A stretch of 64,000 nucleotides of DNA from assembly GCF_003667445.1 (NCBI RefSeq), contig NZ_RCTF01000013.1, positions 1 through 64,000 of the forward strand, read 5' to 3'. Shown one piece after another: positions 43,565 to 52,582 of this stretch. Each line of letters opens with the position of its first letter. Within the stretch, counting starts at the first letter, position 1. Source of the DNA: Xanthobacter tagetidis (lineage in GTDB: Bacteria; Pseudomonadota; Alphaproteobacteria; Rhizobiales; Xanthobacteraceae). Under the pieces are notes generated by a model that had not been told where the DNA came from, did no database searches, and worked only from the letters and a program-made list of their open reading frames with translations. The position numbers and the translations under genes are program-made.

Positions 43565-44596
43565 ATGTCCGCCTCGCCGCCTGCCGCAACGGGACTGCCC
43601 TTCGACGACATCCGCGCCCTCGTCGCCTCCATGCCGGGGCCGGACGAGGCGGCGCGGGCCGCCGCCTGGGAGCGCCAGGCGCATCTCGTGAAGCCGCCCG
43701 GCGCGCTGGGCCGGCTGGAGGAGATCGCCGCCCATCTCGCCGCCTGGCAGGGCAAGGCGATGCCGCAGGTGCTGCGGCCCATGGTGGTCGTGTTCGCCGG
43801 CACCCATGGGGTGGCCGAGCGCGGCGTCTCGCCCTATCCCTCCGCGGTGACGCGGCAGATGATGGACACCTTTACCGCCGGCAAGGCCGCGGTGAACCAG
43901 ATCTGCGCCACCTTCGAGGCCGGCCTGCGCGTGTTCGAGCTGGCGGTCGACCATCCCACCCCCGACATCGTCGAGGCCCCGGCCTTCGACGAACGCACCT
44001 GCGCCGGCACCATCGCCTTCGGCATGCAGGCCATCTCCGGCGGCGCGGACCTTCTGTGCCTGGGCGAGATGGGCATCGGCAACACCACGGTCGCCGCCGC
44101 GGTCTGCCACGGCCTCTATGGCGGCACGGCCGAGGATTGGGTGGGCGCCGGCACCGGCGCCGACGAAGCGGTGATGGCCCGCAAGATCGCGGCGGTGCGT
44201 GCCGCCGTGGCGCTCAACGAAGGCCAGCTTGCCGACCCGCTGGAGGTGCTGCGCCGGCTCGGCGGGCGGGAACTGGCGGCGATCGCCGGCGCCATCCTCG
44301 CCGCGCGGCACGAGAAGGTGCCCGTTGTGCTCGACGGCTATGTGGTGACGGCCGCCGCCGCCGTGCTCCACGCCATGGACCCCTCCGCCCTCGACCATTG
44401 CCTTGCCGGCCACGTCTCCGCCGAAAAGGCGCACCGCGCGCTTCTGGAGCGGCTGAGGCTGCGGCCCATCCTCGACCTCGGCATGCGGCTCGGCGAAGGC
44501 TCCGGCGCGGCTTTGGCGGTGGGCGTCATCAAGGCCGCGGTGGCGTGCCATACCGGAATGGCGACCTTCGCCGAGGCGGGCGTTTCGGAGGGGTGA
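43565..44596 (+). CDS. cobT: Nicotinate-nucleotide-dimethylbenzimidazole phosphoribosyltransferase
   Basis: This 343-residue enzyme makes alpha-ribazole phosphate for the lower ligand of cobalamin. Seen are LVKPPGALGRLEEIAAHLAA, VFAGTHGVAERGVSPYPSAV, LCLGEMGIGNTTVAAAV and the C-terminal catalytic-Glu region LDLGMRLGEGSGAALAVGVI. B12 is required by the mutases of the ethylmalonyl-CoA pathway, so its presence fits the metabolism at the start of the window. No cobS neighbour and no B12 riboswitch were recognised. Start ATG at 43565, preceded by GAAGGAG. Confidence 0.95.
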   Translation: MSASPPAATGLPFDDIRALVASMPGPDEAARAAAWERQAHLVKPPGALGRLEEIAAHLAAWQGKAMPQVLRPMVVVFAGTHGVAERGVSPYPSAVTRQMMDTFTAGKAAVNQICATFEAGLRVFELAVDHPTPDIVEAPAFDERTCAGTIAFGMQAISGGADLLCLGEMGIGNTTVAAAVCHGLYGGTAEDWVGAGTGADEAVMARKIAAVRAAVALNEGQLADPLEVLRRLGGRELAAIAGAILAARHEKVPVVLDGYVVTAAAAVLHAMDPSALDHCLAGHVSAEKAHRALLERLRLRPILDLGMRLGEGSGAALAVGVIKAAVACHTGMATFAEAGVSEG

Positions 44597-44601
44597 TCCC
44601 G

Positions 44602-45636
44602 TCAGGCCGCCGCGCCGGTCACGGCCGGCGGCTCCGGCGCCAGAACCCTGCCCGCCGGCAGAACGAGGCTCGCCCGCGTGCCGCCGCCGGCGCGCCGCGT
44701 CAGAGCGAGGCTGCCGCCATGGAGCGCGGCGAGGCCCTCGACGATGGCGAGTCCGAGCCCCGCGCCCCGCCCGGAGGACAGGTCCACCCGGCTCTCGCGG
44801 TGGCGTGCGTCGTCGAGCGGCAACTCGCGCTCGGCAAGGCCGCGCCCGGTGTCCTCCACGCGGATGACGGGCACGCCGTCATGAAGCCCGAAGACGAGGC
44901 GCACCTCGCCGCCCGCGGGCGTGAACTTCACCGCATTGCCCATGAGGTTGAGCAGCATCTGCTTGAGCGCCCGCTCGTCCGCCCACAGGCGCAGCGGCGC
45001 CCCATCCGCATGGAGGGACAGGCCGCGCCGCTTCGCCTCCGGCGCCATCATGGCGAGGGTCTCGCGGGCGAGCAGATCGAGCCGCACCGAGGTCTCCAGC
45101 AGCACCCTGTGGCCGCTCTCGATGCGCGCGAGGTCGAGCAGATCGTCGGCGAGCGCGAGCAGATGCCGCGCCGAGGCGAGGATGTCGCGGGCATAGCCGC
45201 CATAGGCGGGAATGCGGTGCGGGCCGAGCACCTCCTGCGCCATCATCTCGGAAAAGCCCATGACGGTGTTGAGCGGCGTGCGCAATTCGTGGCTCATCTC
45301 GGCGAGGAATCGCGACTTGGCCTCGCTCTCCGCCTCGGCGCGGCGGGACGCCGCCTCCGCCGCCGCGAGCCGGGCGGCCAGTTCCGCCTCGCGCTGCGCG
45401 GACGGGTTGCCGCCGAGCCGGCGCGCGCCATAGGCACCGACGGCGATGCCGGCGCCGAGCAGCGCGAGCGCGCCGAGCACGGCGGCACCGAGCACCGTTC
45501 CGGCGGCGATCAGCAGCGTCAGGACAAGGAAGAGGCCGGCGACGGCCAGGAATGCGGTTCCCGCCGCGGAGCGGCGCGCGGGCGCGACCGGCCCTTGCGC
45601 GGGGCCGCCGTCGGGGCGTTGCTGCGTGCCTCTCAT
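44602..45636 (-). CDS. Membrane sensor histidine kinase
   Basis: This 344-residue orphan kinase has two adjacent membrane helices at about residues 26-68 (AFLAVAGLFLVLTLLIAAGT and [20 protein letters not shown]) with almost no periplasmic loop, then a coiled coil. The HisKA phosphorylation site is His116 in EMSHELRTPLN. The ATPase domain has N box LNLMGNAVKFTPAGG, G1 VEDTGRGL and G2 RGAGLGLAIVEGLAALHGG. No response-regulator gene is adjacent. A CtrA-like box lies 86 bases upstream, so cell-cycle control of expression is possible. It ends only five bases from cobT's stop, on the opposite strand. Confidence 0.88.
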   Translation of the reverse strand: MRGTQQRPDGGPAQGPVAPARRSAAGTAFLAVAGLFLVLTLLIAAGTVLGAAVLGALALLGAGIAVGAYGARRLGGNPSAQREAELAARLAAAEAASRRAEAESEAKSRFLAEMSHELRTPLNTVMGFSEMMAQEVLGPHRIPAYGGYARDILASARHLLALADDLLDLARIESGHRVLLETSVRLDLLARETLAMMAPEAKRRGLSLHADGAPLRLWADERALKQMLLNLMGNAVKFTPAGGEVRLVFGLHDGVPVIRVEDTGRGLAERELPLDDARHRESRVDLSSGRGAGLGLAIVEGLAALHGGSLALTRRAGGGTRASLVLPAGRVLAPEPPAVTGAAA

Positions 45637-45721
45637 GGGGCGGAGCCCTCCGCGGCCCGCACGGGCCGGAGCCGGCCGGCGCGGGAGCGCGCATATCCGC
45701 GATCACCGTCCGCCTGCAGGG

Positions 45722-45737
45722 TTAACGATGGGTTAAC
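45722..45737. promoter_or_regulatory. CtrA-box-like site TTAA-N7-TTAAC
   Basis: TTAACGATGGGTTAAC matches the full CtrA consensus TTAA-N7-TTAAC exactly. It lies in the 212-base gap between the divergently transcribed histidine kinase (minus) and thermonuclease-like gene (plus). In DNA this GC-rich two correctly spaced TTAA words are unlikely by chance, but binding is not shown. Confidence 0.6.
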
Positions 45738-45848
45738 GGCGCCACCCGCCGGACCGTTCCTCCACCGATTGCGCTGCGCCGGCGAATCCGACCTCATGGC
45801 GCCGGCGGCGAGAGGCCGTCCCGCCCGCCCTGGAGTGCACTCCCGACC

Positions 45849-46331
45849 ATGCGCCTGCGCCGCCTCGACGTCGTCTTCGCCGTGCTGCTGCTGGCTGGCC
45901 TCGCCGTGCTGGCGGACTGGCTGCTGAAGGAGGACATCTCCGGGACGGCCCGCGCGGCGGACGGCGATACCCTCGTGCTCGACGGCGCGCACGTGCGCCT
46001 CAAGGGCATGGATGCGCCCGAGCTGGCGCAGACCTGCACCCGCGATGGCAAGGACTGGCCGTGCGGGCGGGAGGCGAAGGCCGCGCTCGCGGCGGCGCTG
46101 AAGCGGGGCGCCGTCGCCTGCACCTTCTCCGAGCGCGACGATTACGACCGCCCGCTGGCGCAGTGCACGGTGGCCGGCGCCGATCTCGGCGCGCTCATGG
46201 TGCGGCAGGGCCTCGCCGTCGCCTTCGGCGCCTATCATGCGGAGGAGGCGGAGGCGCGGGCCGCCCGGCGCGGCCTGTGGGCCGGCAGCTTCCAGCGCCC
46301 TGCGGGCTATCGGGCTGACCATCGGCGCTGA
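45849..46331 (+). CDS. Thermonuclease (SNase)-like protein with N-terminal membrane anchor
   Basis: This 160-residue protein starts MRLRRLDVVFAVLLLAGLAV, a signal anchor or signal peptide. It is followed by one staphylococcal-nuclease OB-fold domain: ARAADGDTLVLDGAHVRLKG, MDAPELAQTC and the active-site Arg region DYDRPLAQC. The expected catalytic residues of micrococcal nuclease (Arg in VRLKG, Glu in PELAQ, Arg in YDRPL) are all present, so it may be an active periplasmic or membrane-bound Ca2+-dependent nuclease. Confidence 0.85.
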   Translation: MRLRRLDVVFAVLLLAGLAVLADWLLKEDISGTARAADGDTLVLDGAHVRLKGMDAPELAQTCTRDGKDWPCGREAKAALAAALKRGAVACTFSERDDYDRPLAQCTVAGADLGALMVRQGLAVAFGAYHAEEAEARAARRGLWAGSFQRPAGYRADHRR

Positions 46332-46356
46332 GGCGCGCGGGGCCTCCCGCCCCGCC

Positions 46357-47508
46357 TTACGCGGCGAGCGCCCGGCGCACCGCGCCGACGATGCGGTCCT
46401 GCGTCGCCTCATCGAGGTCCGGATGCATGGGCAGAGAGATCACCTCCTCCGCCAGCATCTCGCACGCCGGCAGGATGGCGCCGGCGGCGGGATAGTGCTT
46501 GTAGGCAGGCTGGAGATGCATGGGCAGGCGGTAATAGACCGCGGTCGGAATGCCCTCGGCCTTCAGCGCGTCGGCGAGCGCATCGCGCCGGCCGGGGGCG
46601 AGGCGGATGGTGTATTGCGCCCACACCGAGGTGGCGCGCGCGTCCACCGCCGGCACCTGGCAGACGTCCTTGAGGAGGTCGTTGTAGCGCCGCGCCACCT
46701 TTTCGCGGGCGGCGATCTCCTCCTCGAACACCGCGAGCTTCTCCAGCAGCACCGCCGCCTGGATGGTGTCGAGCCGCGCGGTCATGCCGATGCGCACGTT
46801 CTGGTACTTGTCGATGCCCTGGCCGTGCTCGCGCAGGCTCTTCAGCACCGCCACGAGATCCGCGTCGTCGGTCAGGATCGCGCCGCCGTCGCCGTAGCAG
46901 CCGAGCGGCTTGGCCGGGAAGAAGGAGGTGGCGGTGGCATCGCCGATAGAGCCGGTGCGCCGGTTGTTCCAGGTTCCGCCGAAGCCCTGGGCGGTGTCGC
47001 ACAGCACCTTCAGGCCGTGCGCCTCGGCGATGGGCAGCAGCGCGTCATAGTCCGCCGGCTGGCCGAACAGGTCCACCGGGATCACCACGCGCGGGGTGAG
47101 CCCCTGCTCGATGGCGACCGCGATCGCCTGCGTCAGGCTCTCGGGGTCCATGTTGAAGGTGTCGGCGTCGACGTCCACGAACACCGGGGTGGCGCCGAGA
47201 TAGGGCACCACCTCGGCGGTGGCGCAGAAGGTGAAGGCGGGGCAGAACACCGCGTCGCCCGGCTTCACGCCCCAGGCCATGAGGATGAGCGCCAGCGCAT
47301 CCGTGCCGCTGGAGCAGGAGACCGCGTATTTCGCCCCGGCGAAGGCGGCGAGCTGCTCCTCGAATTGGGTGACCTCCGGGCCGTTCACGAAGCGGCAGGA
47401 CTGGAGCACGCGAGCGACCGCCGCATCGATGCGGGCGCCGATGCGCGCGCGCTGGGCGGCAAGGTCGATGAAGGCGATGGGCGCGGGCGCCGTCGCGGAA
47501 GCGGTCAT
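46357..47508 (-). CDS. DegT/DnrJ/EryC1/StrS family nucleotide-sugar aminotransferase
   Basis: This 383-residue PLP enzyme has SSGTDALALILMAWGVKPGD at the cofactor phosphate site, the Asp of VLCDTAQGFGG, the Schiff-base lysine in SFFPAKPLGCYGDGGAI and NVRIGMTARLDTIQAAVLLE. This pattern is close to WbpE/WlbC-type UDP-2-acetamido-2-deoxy-3-oxo-glucuronate aminotransferases. The gene just upstream encodes a Gfo/Idh/MocA dehydrogenase that would supply the 3-oxo substrate. The pair should feed a 2,3-diamino sugar into lipopolysaccharide or capsule; the exact sugar is inferred. Confidence 0.88.
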   Translation of the reverse strand: MTASATAPAPIAFIDLAAQRARIGARIDAAVARVLQSCRFVNGPEVTQFEEQLAAFAGAKYAVSCSSGTDALALILMAWGVKPGDAVFCPAFTFCATAEVVPYLGATPVFVDVDADTFNMDPESLTQAIAVAIEQGLTPRVVIPVDLFGQPADYDALLPIAEAHGLKVLCDTAQGFGGTWNNRRTGSIGDATATSFFPAKPLGCYGDGGAILTDDADLVAVLKSLREHGQGIDKYQNVRIGMTARLDTIQAAVLLEKLAVFEEEIAAREKVARRYNDLLKDVCQVPAVDARATSVWAQYTIRLAPGRRDALADALKAEGIPTAVYYRLPMHLQPAYKHYPAAGAILPACEMLAEEVISLPMHPDLDEATQDRIVGAVRRALAA

Positions 47509-47535
47509 GAAAATTCCTCGGAGGGACGGATGGGC

Positions 47536-48531
47536 TCAGCCCGCCGCGGCGCGGCGGCGCGAGGAGCGGGCGCGCGCCTCGGCGCGCTCGGCGAGGCAGG
47601 AGGTGGCGATGTCGAGGCTGGCGACGCCCTGCTCGCCGGTGACCTCGGGCGCGACGCCCGCGCGCACGGCGGAGAGGAAGTTTTCGAGCTCCGCCCGGAG
47701 CGGCTCGGCATAGGCCACCGGCAGATGCCGGGTGGAATAGGAGCCGTCCGGCCGGTAGTCGAAATGCTCGGTCACCTGGCGCGTGAGCAGGTCGCCGATC
47801 ACGTACTTCTTGGCGGTCGCCACGTGCACCGTGCGCGCCTTGAAGGGCGTGAGCCAGTTGGTGTTGATGTGGGCGAGCACGCCGGAAGCGGTGCGGAACT
47901 GGAGCAGCGCGATGTCCTCGCGCTCGGCGAGCGCGGCGGAGGTCTGCGGCTGCACCTCGACGATCTCGCTGTCGGTGATCCAGCGGATCAGGTCGATGTC
48001 GTGCACCGCGAGGTCGATCACCACGCCCACATTGGACATGCGCGGCGGGAACGGGCCGACGCGGGTGAAGGCGACCGAGAGGATGTTCTCGCCGCGGATC
48101 GCGTCCTTGACCGCGCGCACCGCCGGGTTGAACCGCTCCACATGGCCGACCATGAGCGTCACGCCCTTGGCCTTGGCGGCGGCGACGATCTCGCGGCCCT
48201 CCTCGGCGGTGGAGGCGATGGGCTTCTCCACCAGCACGGCGCAGCCGGCGCCGATCACGTCGAGGGCGATGGGGTGGTGCAGGTGGGTGGGCGCCGCCAC
48301 CACCACCGCGTCGAGGCCGAGGGCGAGCAGATCGGCGTGGCCGCCCACCGCCTGGCAGCCGAGGAAGCTCGCCACCCGCTGGGCCTGGGCCTGGTCGGGG
48401 TCGGCCACCGCTACCAGCTCGGCGCCGCCGATGGCGGAGAGCACGCGGGCGTGGTTGGAGCCCATGATGCCGATGCCCGTGACACCGACGCGAAGGGGGC
48501 GCGCCCGGTCGGGCGCTGCCGTGTGAGCCAT
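47536..48531 (-). CDS. Gfo/Idh/MocA family NAD-dependent sugar dehydrogenase
   Basis: This 331-residue oxidoreductase has an N-terminal NAD-binding fold (VGVTGIGIMGSNHARVLSAI), the EKP motif AVLVEKPIASTAEEG with its catalytic lysine, and GVVIDLAVHDIDLIRWITDS in the substrate domain. WbpB/WlbA enzymes oxidise UDP-GlcNAc-uronate at C3, and the aminotransferase next door is WbpE/WlbC-like. A small direct repeat of AGGGCTGACAT surrounds the start. ATG 48531 was chosen; ATG 48561 is an in-frame alternative. Confidence 0.85.
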   Translation of the reverse strand: MAHTAAPDRARPLRVGVTGIGIMGSNHARVLSAIGGAELVAVADPDQAQAQRVASFLGCQAVGGHADLLALGLDAVVVAAPTHLHHPIALDVIGAGCAVLVEKPIASTAEEGREIVAAAKAKGVTLMVGHVERFNPAVRAVKDAIRGENILSVAFTRVGPFPPRMSNVGVVIDLAVHDIDLIRWITDSEIVEVQPQTSAALAEREDIALLQFRTASGVLAHINTNWLTPFKARTVHVATAKKYVIGDLLTRQVTEHFDYRPDGSYSTRHLPVAYAEPLRAELENFLSAVRAGVAPEVTGEQGVASLDIATSCLAERAEARARSSRRRAAAG

Positions 48532-48561
48532 GTCAGCCCTCTTAGAAATGTCAGCCCTCAT

Positions 48562-48933
48562 AAAGCCTTGACGCGTCTGCGGGCGTCCTGCGGGCGCCGC
48601 CCGGCGCGTGGGTCGTCCGGCCGGAGGCGGGGCGGCACCCTGCTTCGACGCCCGCGGCCGGCGACCGGTGCGGGTGGCGGACATCCGCCACTCGCGCCTC
48701 CCTAGCACGGCCTTCGGGGCGGAAGCGAGGCGCCCCAAGCCTTCCGCAGGGCTCATCCATTCAAGAATTGCGTCCCCGTGTTACCGTCGCGGCCAAGCGA
48801 TACCGTCTGCGGCGGGCGCATCGGCCCGTCATGCCCCGGCGCTTGCTCCGCGCGCGAGAGAGCAGGGCTCCGCCGCGCCGCCGGGGGATGACCGCATCCG
48901 CGGGACCGCCGCGCCAACGCCGGGAAAGCGCCG
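48562..48933. other. Intergenic region between the Gfo/Idh gene and apt
   Basis: This gap of 372 bases has no convincing gene. It contains a perfect palindrome of 18 bases at 48674-48691 (GTGGCGGA, CA, TCCGCCAC) and a degenerate copy of the GTCATGCCCCGG repeat at 48827-48892. Since both flanking genes are on the minus strand, it should hold the apt terminator and the promoter of the nucleotide-sugar pair. Confidence 0.6.
48827..48892. repeat. Degenerate palindromic repeat, copy E
   Basis: Begins CCGTCATGCCCCGGCGCTTGC and ends CCGCCGGGGGATGACC, matching the outer ends of the repeat family seen at 15.2 and 24.2 kb, but the core is shorter (about 30 bases). It is downstream of apt on the minus strand. 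Confidence 0.5.
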
Positions 48934-49470
48934 CTAATGCCCCGCGAACGCCACCAGGGTGCGCACGGGCACGTCCATAGCGCGGATCTTGTCGGCGCCG
49001 CCGAGGTCCGGCAGGTCGACAATGAAGCAGGCGGCCTCCACCACGGCACCGATGGAGCGCAGCAGCTTCACCGCGCCCACCGCCGTGCCGCCGGTGGCGA
49101 TAAGGTCGTCCACCAGCAGCACCCGCTCGCCGGGGGCGAGCGCGTCCACGTGCATCTCCATCTCGTCCTGGCCGTATTCCAGCACATAGGCCATGCGCAC
49201 GGTCTGATGCGGCAGCTTGCCCTTCTTGCGGATCGGCACGAAGCCCGCGGAAAGCTGGTGCGCCACCGCGCCGCCGAGGATAAAGCCGCGCGCCTCGATG
49301 CCCGCCACCTTGTCGATCTTCGCTCCCGCGAAGGGCTGCACCAGCTCGTCCACCGCCCGGCGGAAGGCGCGCGGGTTGCCGAGCAGGGTGGTGATGTCGC
49401 GGAACAGGATGCCGGGCTTGGGATAGTCCGGGATGGTGCGGATGGCGGCGGCGAAATCGTCGGGCGTCAT
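48934..49470 (-). CDS. apt: Adenine phosphoribosyltransferase
   Basis: This 178-residue purine-salvage enzyme joins adenine to PRPP to give AMP. The signatures are [40 protein letters not shown] and the PRPP-binding loop [18 protein letters not shown]. The length is standard. The ATG at 49470 begins [11 protein letters not shown], and an upstream extension of the frame is Pro/Gly-rich and not conserved in character. It is separated from petC by a terminator hairpin. Confidence 0.95.
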   Translation of the reverse strand: MTPDDFAAAIRTIPDYPKPGILFRDITTLLGNPRAFRRAVDELVQPFAGAKIDKVAGIEARGFILGGAVAHQLSAGFVPIRKKGKLPHQTVRMAYVLEYGQDEMEMHVDALAPGERVLLVDDLIATGGTAVGAVKLLRSIGAVVEAACFIVDLPDLGGADKIRAMDVPVRTLVAFAGH

Positions 49471-49576
49471 GGGCGGCTTTCGTCCTCGGCACGCAGGGAC
49501 AGCGCGCGGCCGCCCGATTAAACGGGAGCCGCCCGCTCCCGGCAAACCGAAACGCCCCGCGCCGCTCCCGAAAACG

Positions 49577-49604
49577 CCGAAGGGCCCCGCTGGGGGCCCT
49601 TCGG
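49577..49604 (-). terminator. Rho-independent terminator after petC
   Basis: CCGAAGGGCCCC and GGGGGCCCTTCGG form a very stable stem of about 12 bp with a short loop, followed on the minus strand by GCGTTTT. It lies 33 bases after the petC stop, where the bc1 operon should end. Confidence 0.75.
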
Positions 49605-49636
49605 TCACTTCGGTCATATGGCTTCGGCCGCCCCGG

Positions 49637-50470
49637 TCAGTGGGCGACGTTCTTCCAGACCTTCTTCTTGGTGAAATAGAGCAGGCCGGCGAAGACGAGG
49701 AGGAAGATCATCACCTGGAAGCCGATGCGCTTGCGCGCGTCGAGGTGCGGCTCGGCGAGCCACATCAGGAACGCCGAGACGTCCTCGGAATACTGCTCCA
49801 CCGTCTGCGGCGCGCCGTCGGTGTATTCCACCTGGCCGTCGCTGATCGGCTTCGGCATGGCGATCTGGTGGCCGGGGAAATAGGTGTTGTAGTGCAGGCC
49901 CGGCTGCACGTGGGCGTCCGCCGGCGGGTCCACGTAGCCGGTGAGCAGCGCGTGGATATAGTCCACGCCGTGCTCCTGGTACTGGATGAAGGCGTCGGTG
50001 ATGAAGCCCGGGAAGCCCACGTGGTAGGAGCGAGCCTTGGCGATCACCGAGAGGTCCGGCGGCAGGGCGCCGCCGTTGGACGCGCGGGCGGCGTTGTCGT
50101 TGGGGAACGGCGCCGGCCAGTGGTCCGAGAGCCGGCCGGGGCGCTGGAACATGTCGCCCGCATCGTTCGGCCCGTCGGTGATCTGGTATTCGCTCGCCAC
50201 CTGCTTGGCCTGGGCCTCGGTGAAGCCGGGGCCGCCCGGCTGGGCGAGGTTGCGGAAATACAGGAAGTTCGCGGAGTGGCAGGCGGCGCAGACTTCCTTG
50301 AACACCTTGAAGCCGCGCTGGAGCTGGCCCTGGTCGTACATGCCGAACGGGCCGGCGAACGACCAGGACATGCGCTCGGGGCGCGGGGTCTCGCCGCCGG
50401 CGGCGAGCGCCGGCGAGGAGGCGAGGAGCACCGCCGCGGCGGCACCGAAGAGAATGCTGCGAATGGTCAT
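49637..50470 (-). CDS. petC: Cytochrome c1
   Basis: This 277-residue protein has a signal peptide ([20 protein letters not shown]), the haem c motif CAACH in [20 protein letters not shown], the sixth-ligand Met region within the C-terminal domain ([20 protein letters not shown] and [13 protein letters not shown]), and a C-terminal membrane anchor ([20 protein letters not shown]). It passes electrons from the Rieske centre to soluble cytochromes. It is encoded separately from cytochrome b, unlike the fused gene found in Bradyrhizobium and its relatives. Third gene of petABC. Confidence 0.96.
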   Translation of the reverse strand: MTIRSILFGAAAAVLLASSPALAAGGETPRPERMSWSFAGPFGMYDQGQLQRGFKVFKEVCAACHSANFLYFRNLAQPGGPGFTEAQAKQVASEYQITDGPNDAGDMFQRPGRLSDHWPAPFPNDNAARASNGGALPPDLSVIAKARSYHVGFPGFITDAFIQYQEHGVDYIHALLTGYVDPPADAHVQPGLHYNTYFPGHQIAMPKPISDGQVEYTDGAPQTVEQYSEDVSAFLMWLAEPHLDARKRIGFQVMIFLLVFAGLLYFTKKKVWKNVAH

Positions 50471-50490
50471 TGGCTTTCTCTCCGCGCCCG

Positions 50491-51771
50491 TCAGCCCCGG
50501 GTCTCGGGAGCGGATGCCCCCGTGACCACGGCCGCGCCCCCCTTGGCGCCCTTTGCCAGAACCGCTTCCGCGATGGATGCCGGCAGCGGCTTCGGTCGCT
50601 CGACGATGCCGAGCACCGGCAGGATGATGAGGAAGTGGATGAAGTAGTAGGCGGTCAGGATGCGCGAGGCGATCACGTAGCCGCCCTCCGCGGGCATCGC
50701 GCCGAGATAGCCGAGGCCCACGGCGACGATCGCGAAGATCCAGAAGAACTGCTTGAACAGCGGGCGGTACTTGGCCGAGCGCACCTTGGAGGTGTCGAGC
50801 CAGGGCAGGAAGGCGAGGATCGCGATGGCCGCGAACATGGCCACCACGCCGCCGAGCTTGTCCGGGATCGAGCGCAGGATCGCGTAGAACGGCAGGTAGT
50901 ACCATTCGGGAACGATGTGCGCCGGGGTCGAGAGCGGGTTGGCCGGGATGTAGTTGTCCGAGTGGCCGAGATAGTTCGGGATGTAGAAGATGAACCACGA
51001 GAAGAAGATGATGAACACCACCATCCCGAAGATGTCCTTGATCGTGGCGTAGGGCGTGAAGGGCACGGTGTCCTTCGCCACGTTCTTCACGTCGATGCCG
51101 TCGGGATTGTTCTGGCCCACATGGTGCAGTGCCCAGATGTGGAGGCCGACCACGCCGGCGATCATGAAGGGCAGCAGGTAGTGCAGCGAGAAGAAGCGGT
51201 TGAGCGTCGGATCGCCCACCGAGTAGCCGCCCCACAGCCATTCCACGACCACCGGCCCGACCACCGGGATGGCGGAGAACAGGTTGGTGATGACGGTGGC
51301 GCCCCAGAACGACATCTGGCCCCAGGGCAGCACGTAGCCCATGAAGCCGGTGGCCATCATCAGCAGATAGATGATGACGCCGAGGATCCACAGCACCTCG
51401 CGCGGCGCCTTGTAGGAGCCGTAGTACATGCCGCGGAAGATGTGGATGTAGACCGCGATGAAGAACATCGAGGCGCCGTTGGCGTGGATGTAGCGGATCA
51501 GCCAGCCATAGCTCACGTCGCGCATGATGTGCTCGACGCGGGCGAAGGCGACCGGCGCATAGGCCACGTAGTGCATGGCGAGCACCACGCCCGAGACGAT
51601 CTGAACCACCAGCATGAAGGTGAGGATCGCGCCGAAGGTCCACATGTAGTTCAGGTTCTTCGGCACCGGATAGGCGACCGCCGAAGAATGAATCAGCCCG
51701 ACGATCGGCAAGCGGCTCTCGAACCACTGCGCGAGCTTGCCCTTCGGCTGATAGGTGGAATGTCCTTCCAT
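50491..51771 (-). CDS. petB: Cytochrome b of the bc1 complex
   Basis: This 426-residue membrane protein has eight helices. The four haem-ligand histidines fall in the second and fourth helices ([50 protein letters not shown]). The quinol-oxidation-site motif PEWY is present in [20 protein letters not shown]. It oxidises ubiquinol and drives the Q-cycle. It lies between petA and petC, 20-50 bases from each, in one minus-strand operon. Confidence 0.97.
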   Translation of the reverse strand: MEGHSTYQPKGKLAQWFESRLPIVGLIHSSAVAYPVPKNLNYMWTFGAILTFMLVVQIVSGVVLAMHYVAYAPVAFARVEHIMRDVSYGWLIRYIHANGASMFFIAVYIHIFRGMYYGSYKAPREVLWILGVIIYLLMMATGFMGYVLPWGQMSFWGATVITNLFSAIPVVGPVVVEWLWGGYSVGDPTLNRFFSLHYLLPFMIAGVVGLHIWALHHVGQNNPDGIDVKNVAKDTVPFTPYATIKDIFGMVVFIIFFSWFIFYIPNYLGHSDNYIPANPLSTPAHIVPEWYYLPFYAILRSIPDKLGGVVAMFAAIAILAFLPWLDTSKVRSAKYRPLFKQFFWIFAIVAVGLGYLGAMPAEGGYVIASRILTAYYFIHFLIILPVLGIVERPKPLPASIAEAVLAKGAKGGAAVVTGASAPETRG

Positions 51772-51821
51772 GGGATCCAACCCTTTAAATTGATGCGGCG
51801 AGCGCCGGGCGACGGGAGGCG

Positions 51822-52349
51822 TCAGCCGATCATGATCTTGGTGTCGGTGGTGAAGGCGTAGGGCGGGAGCTCGAGATTGAGCGGCGCGGGCCCGACCCGG
51901 ATGCGGCCGGACGTGTCGTAGGCCGAGCCGTGGCACGGGCAGAACCAGCCGTTATAGGCGCCCTGGTGGCCCAGCGGCACGCAGCCGAGATGGGTGCAGA
52001 TGCCGATCACCACCAGCCACTGGTCCTTGCCCGGCTTCACGCGGGCGGAATCGGGCTGGGGGTCCTTGAGGTCGGACAGCGGGGTGTCCTGGGCCGCCTT
52101 GATCTCCGCCGGGGTGCGGTGGGAAATGAAGATCGGCTTGCCGCGCCACTGGACGGTGACGATCTGGCCCTCGGCGATGGGCGAAAGATCCACTTCGGTG
52201 GTGGAGAGCGCGAGCACCGAGGCGTCCGGCTGCATCTGGGAGACGAAAGGCCACACCATGCCGGCGACGCCGACCGCGCCCACGGCCCCTGTCGCGATGT
52301 AAAGAAAGTCCCGACGCGTCGTCGTGTCCTGCGTCTCCGTATGTGCCAC
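51822..52349 (-). CDS. petA: Ubiquinol-cytochrome c reductase Rieske iron-sulfur subunit
   Basis: This 175-residue protein has a twin-arginine signal anchor ([20 protein letters not shown]), a hinge, and a Rieske domain. The [2Fe-2S] ligands are Cys118, His120, Cys137 and His140 in CTHLGC and CPCHGS, with Cys123 and Cys139 positioned for the disulfide. It takes electrons from ubiquinol at the Qo site and moves to cytochrome c1. First gene of petABC. The 233-base gap to the divergent trmL should hold the operon promoter; only weak minus-strand TGGACA-N17-AATTAG boxes are seen (52461-52489). Confidence 0.97.
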   Translation of the reverse strand: MAHTETQDTTTRRDFLYIATGAVGAVGVAGMVWPFVSQMQPDASVLALSTTEVDLSPIAEGQIVTVQWRGKPIFISHRTPAEIKAAQDTPLSDLKDPQPDSARVKPGKDQWLVVIGICTHLGCVPLGHQGAYNGWFCPCHGSAYDTSGRIRVGPAPLNLELPPYAFTTDTKIMIG

Positions 52350-52582
52350 GGCGCTTTCCCCGATCCTGAAATCCGCTTCCGTCCGCGCAGCGCGGCCTCA
52401 GGACAGCGCGCACAGACATGAGAGGCGGCTGAAGACACCTGTCGCCACCTTCGAGCGCCTCTAATTGCACCCTCGCCCGATCTTGTCCAGATGATGGCCG
52501 TGCGGCACGCCGTCCTGGCACGGAAATCCGCGGATACCGCCGCGCCGCGGCCCTCCCGGCGCACAGCACCCACAGGCCGCCC

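Noticed and set aside
46237..48705. 822-codon plus-strand frame across the nucleotide-sugar genes
   Set aside because: It is antisense to two well-supported enzymes and has no recognisable motif.
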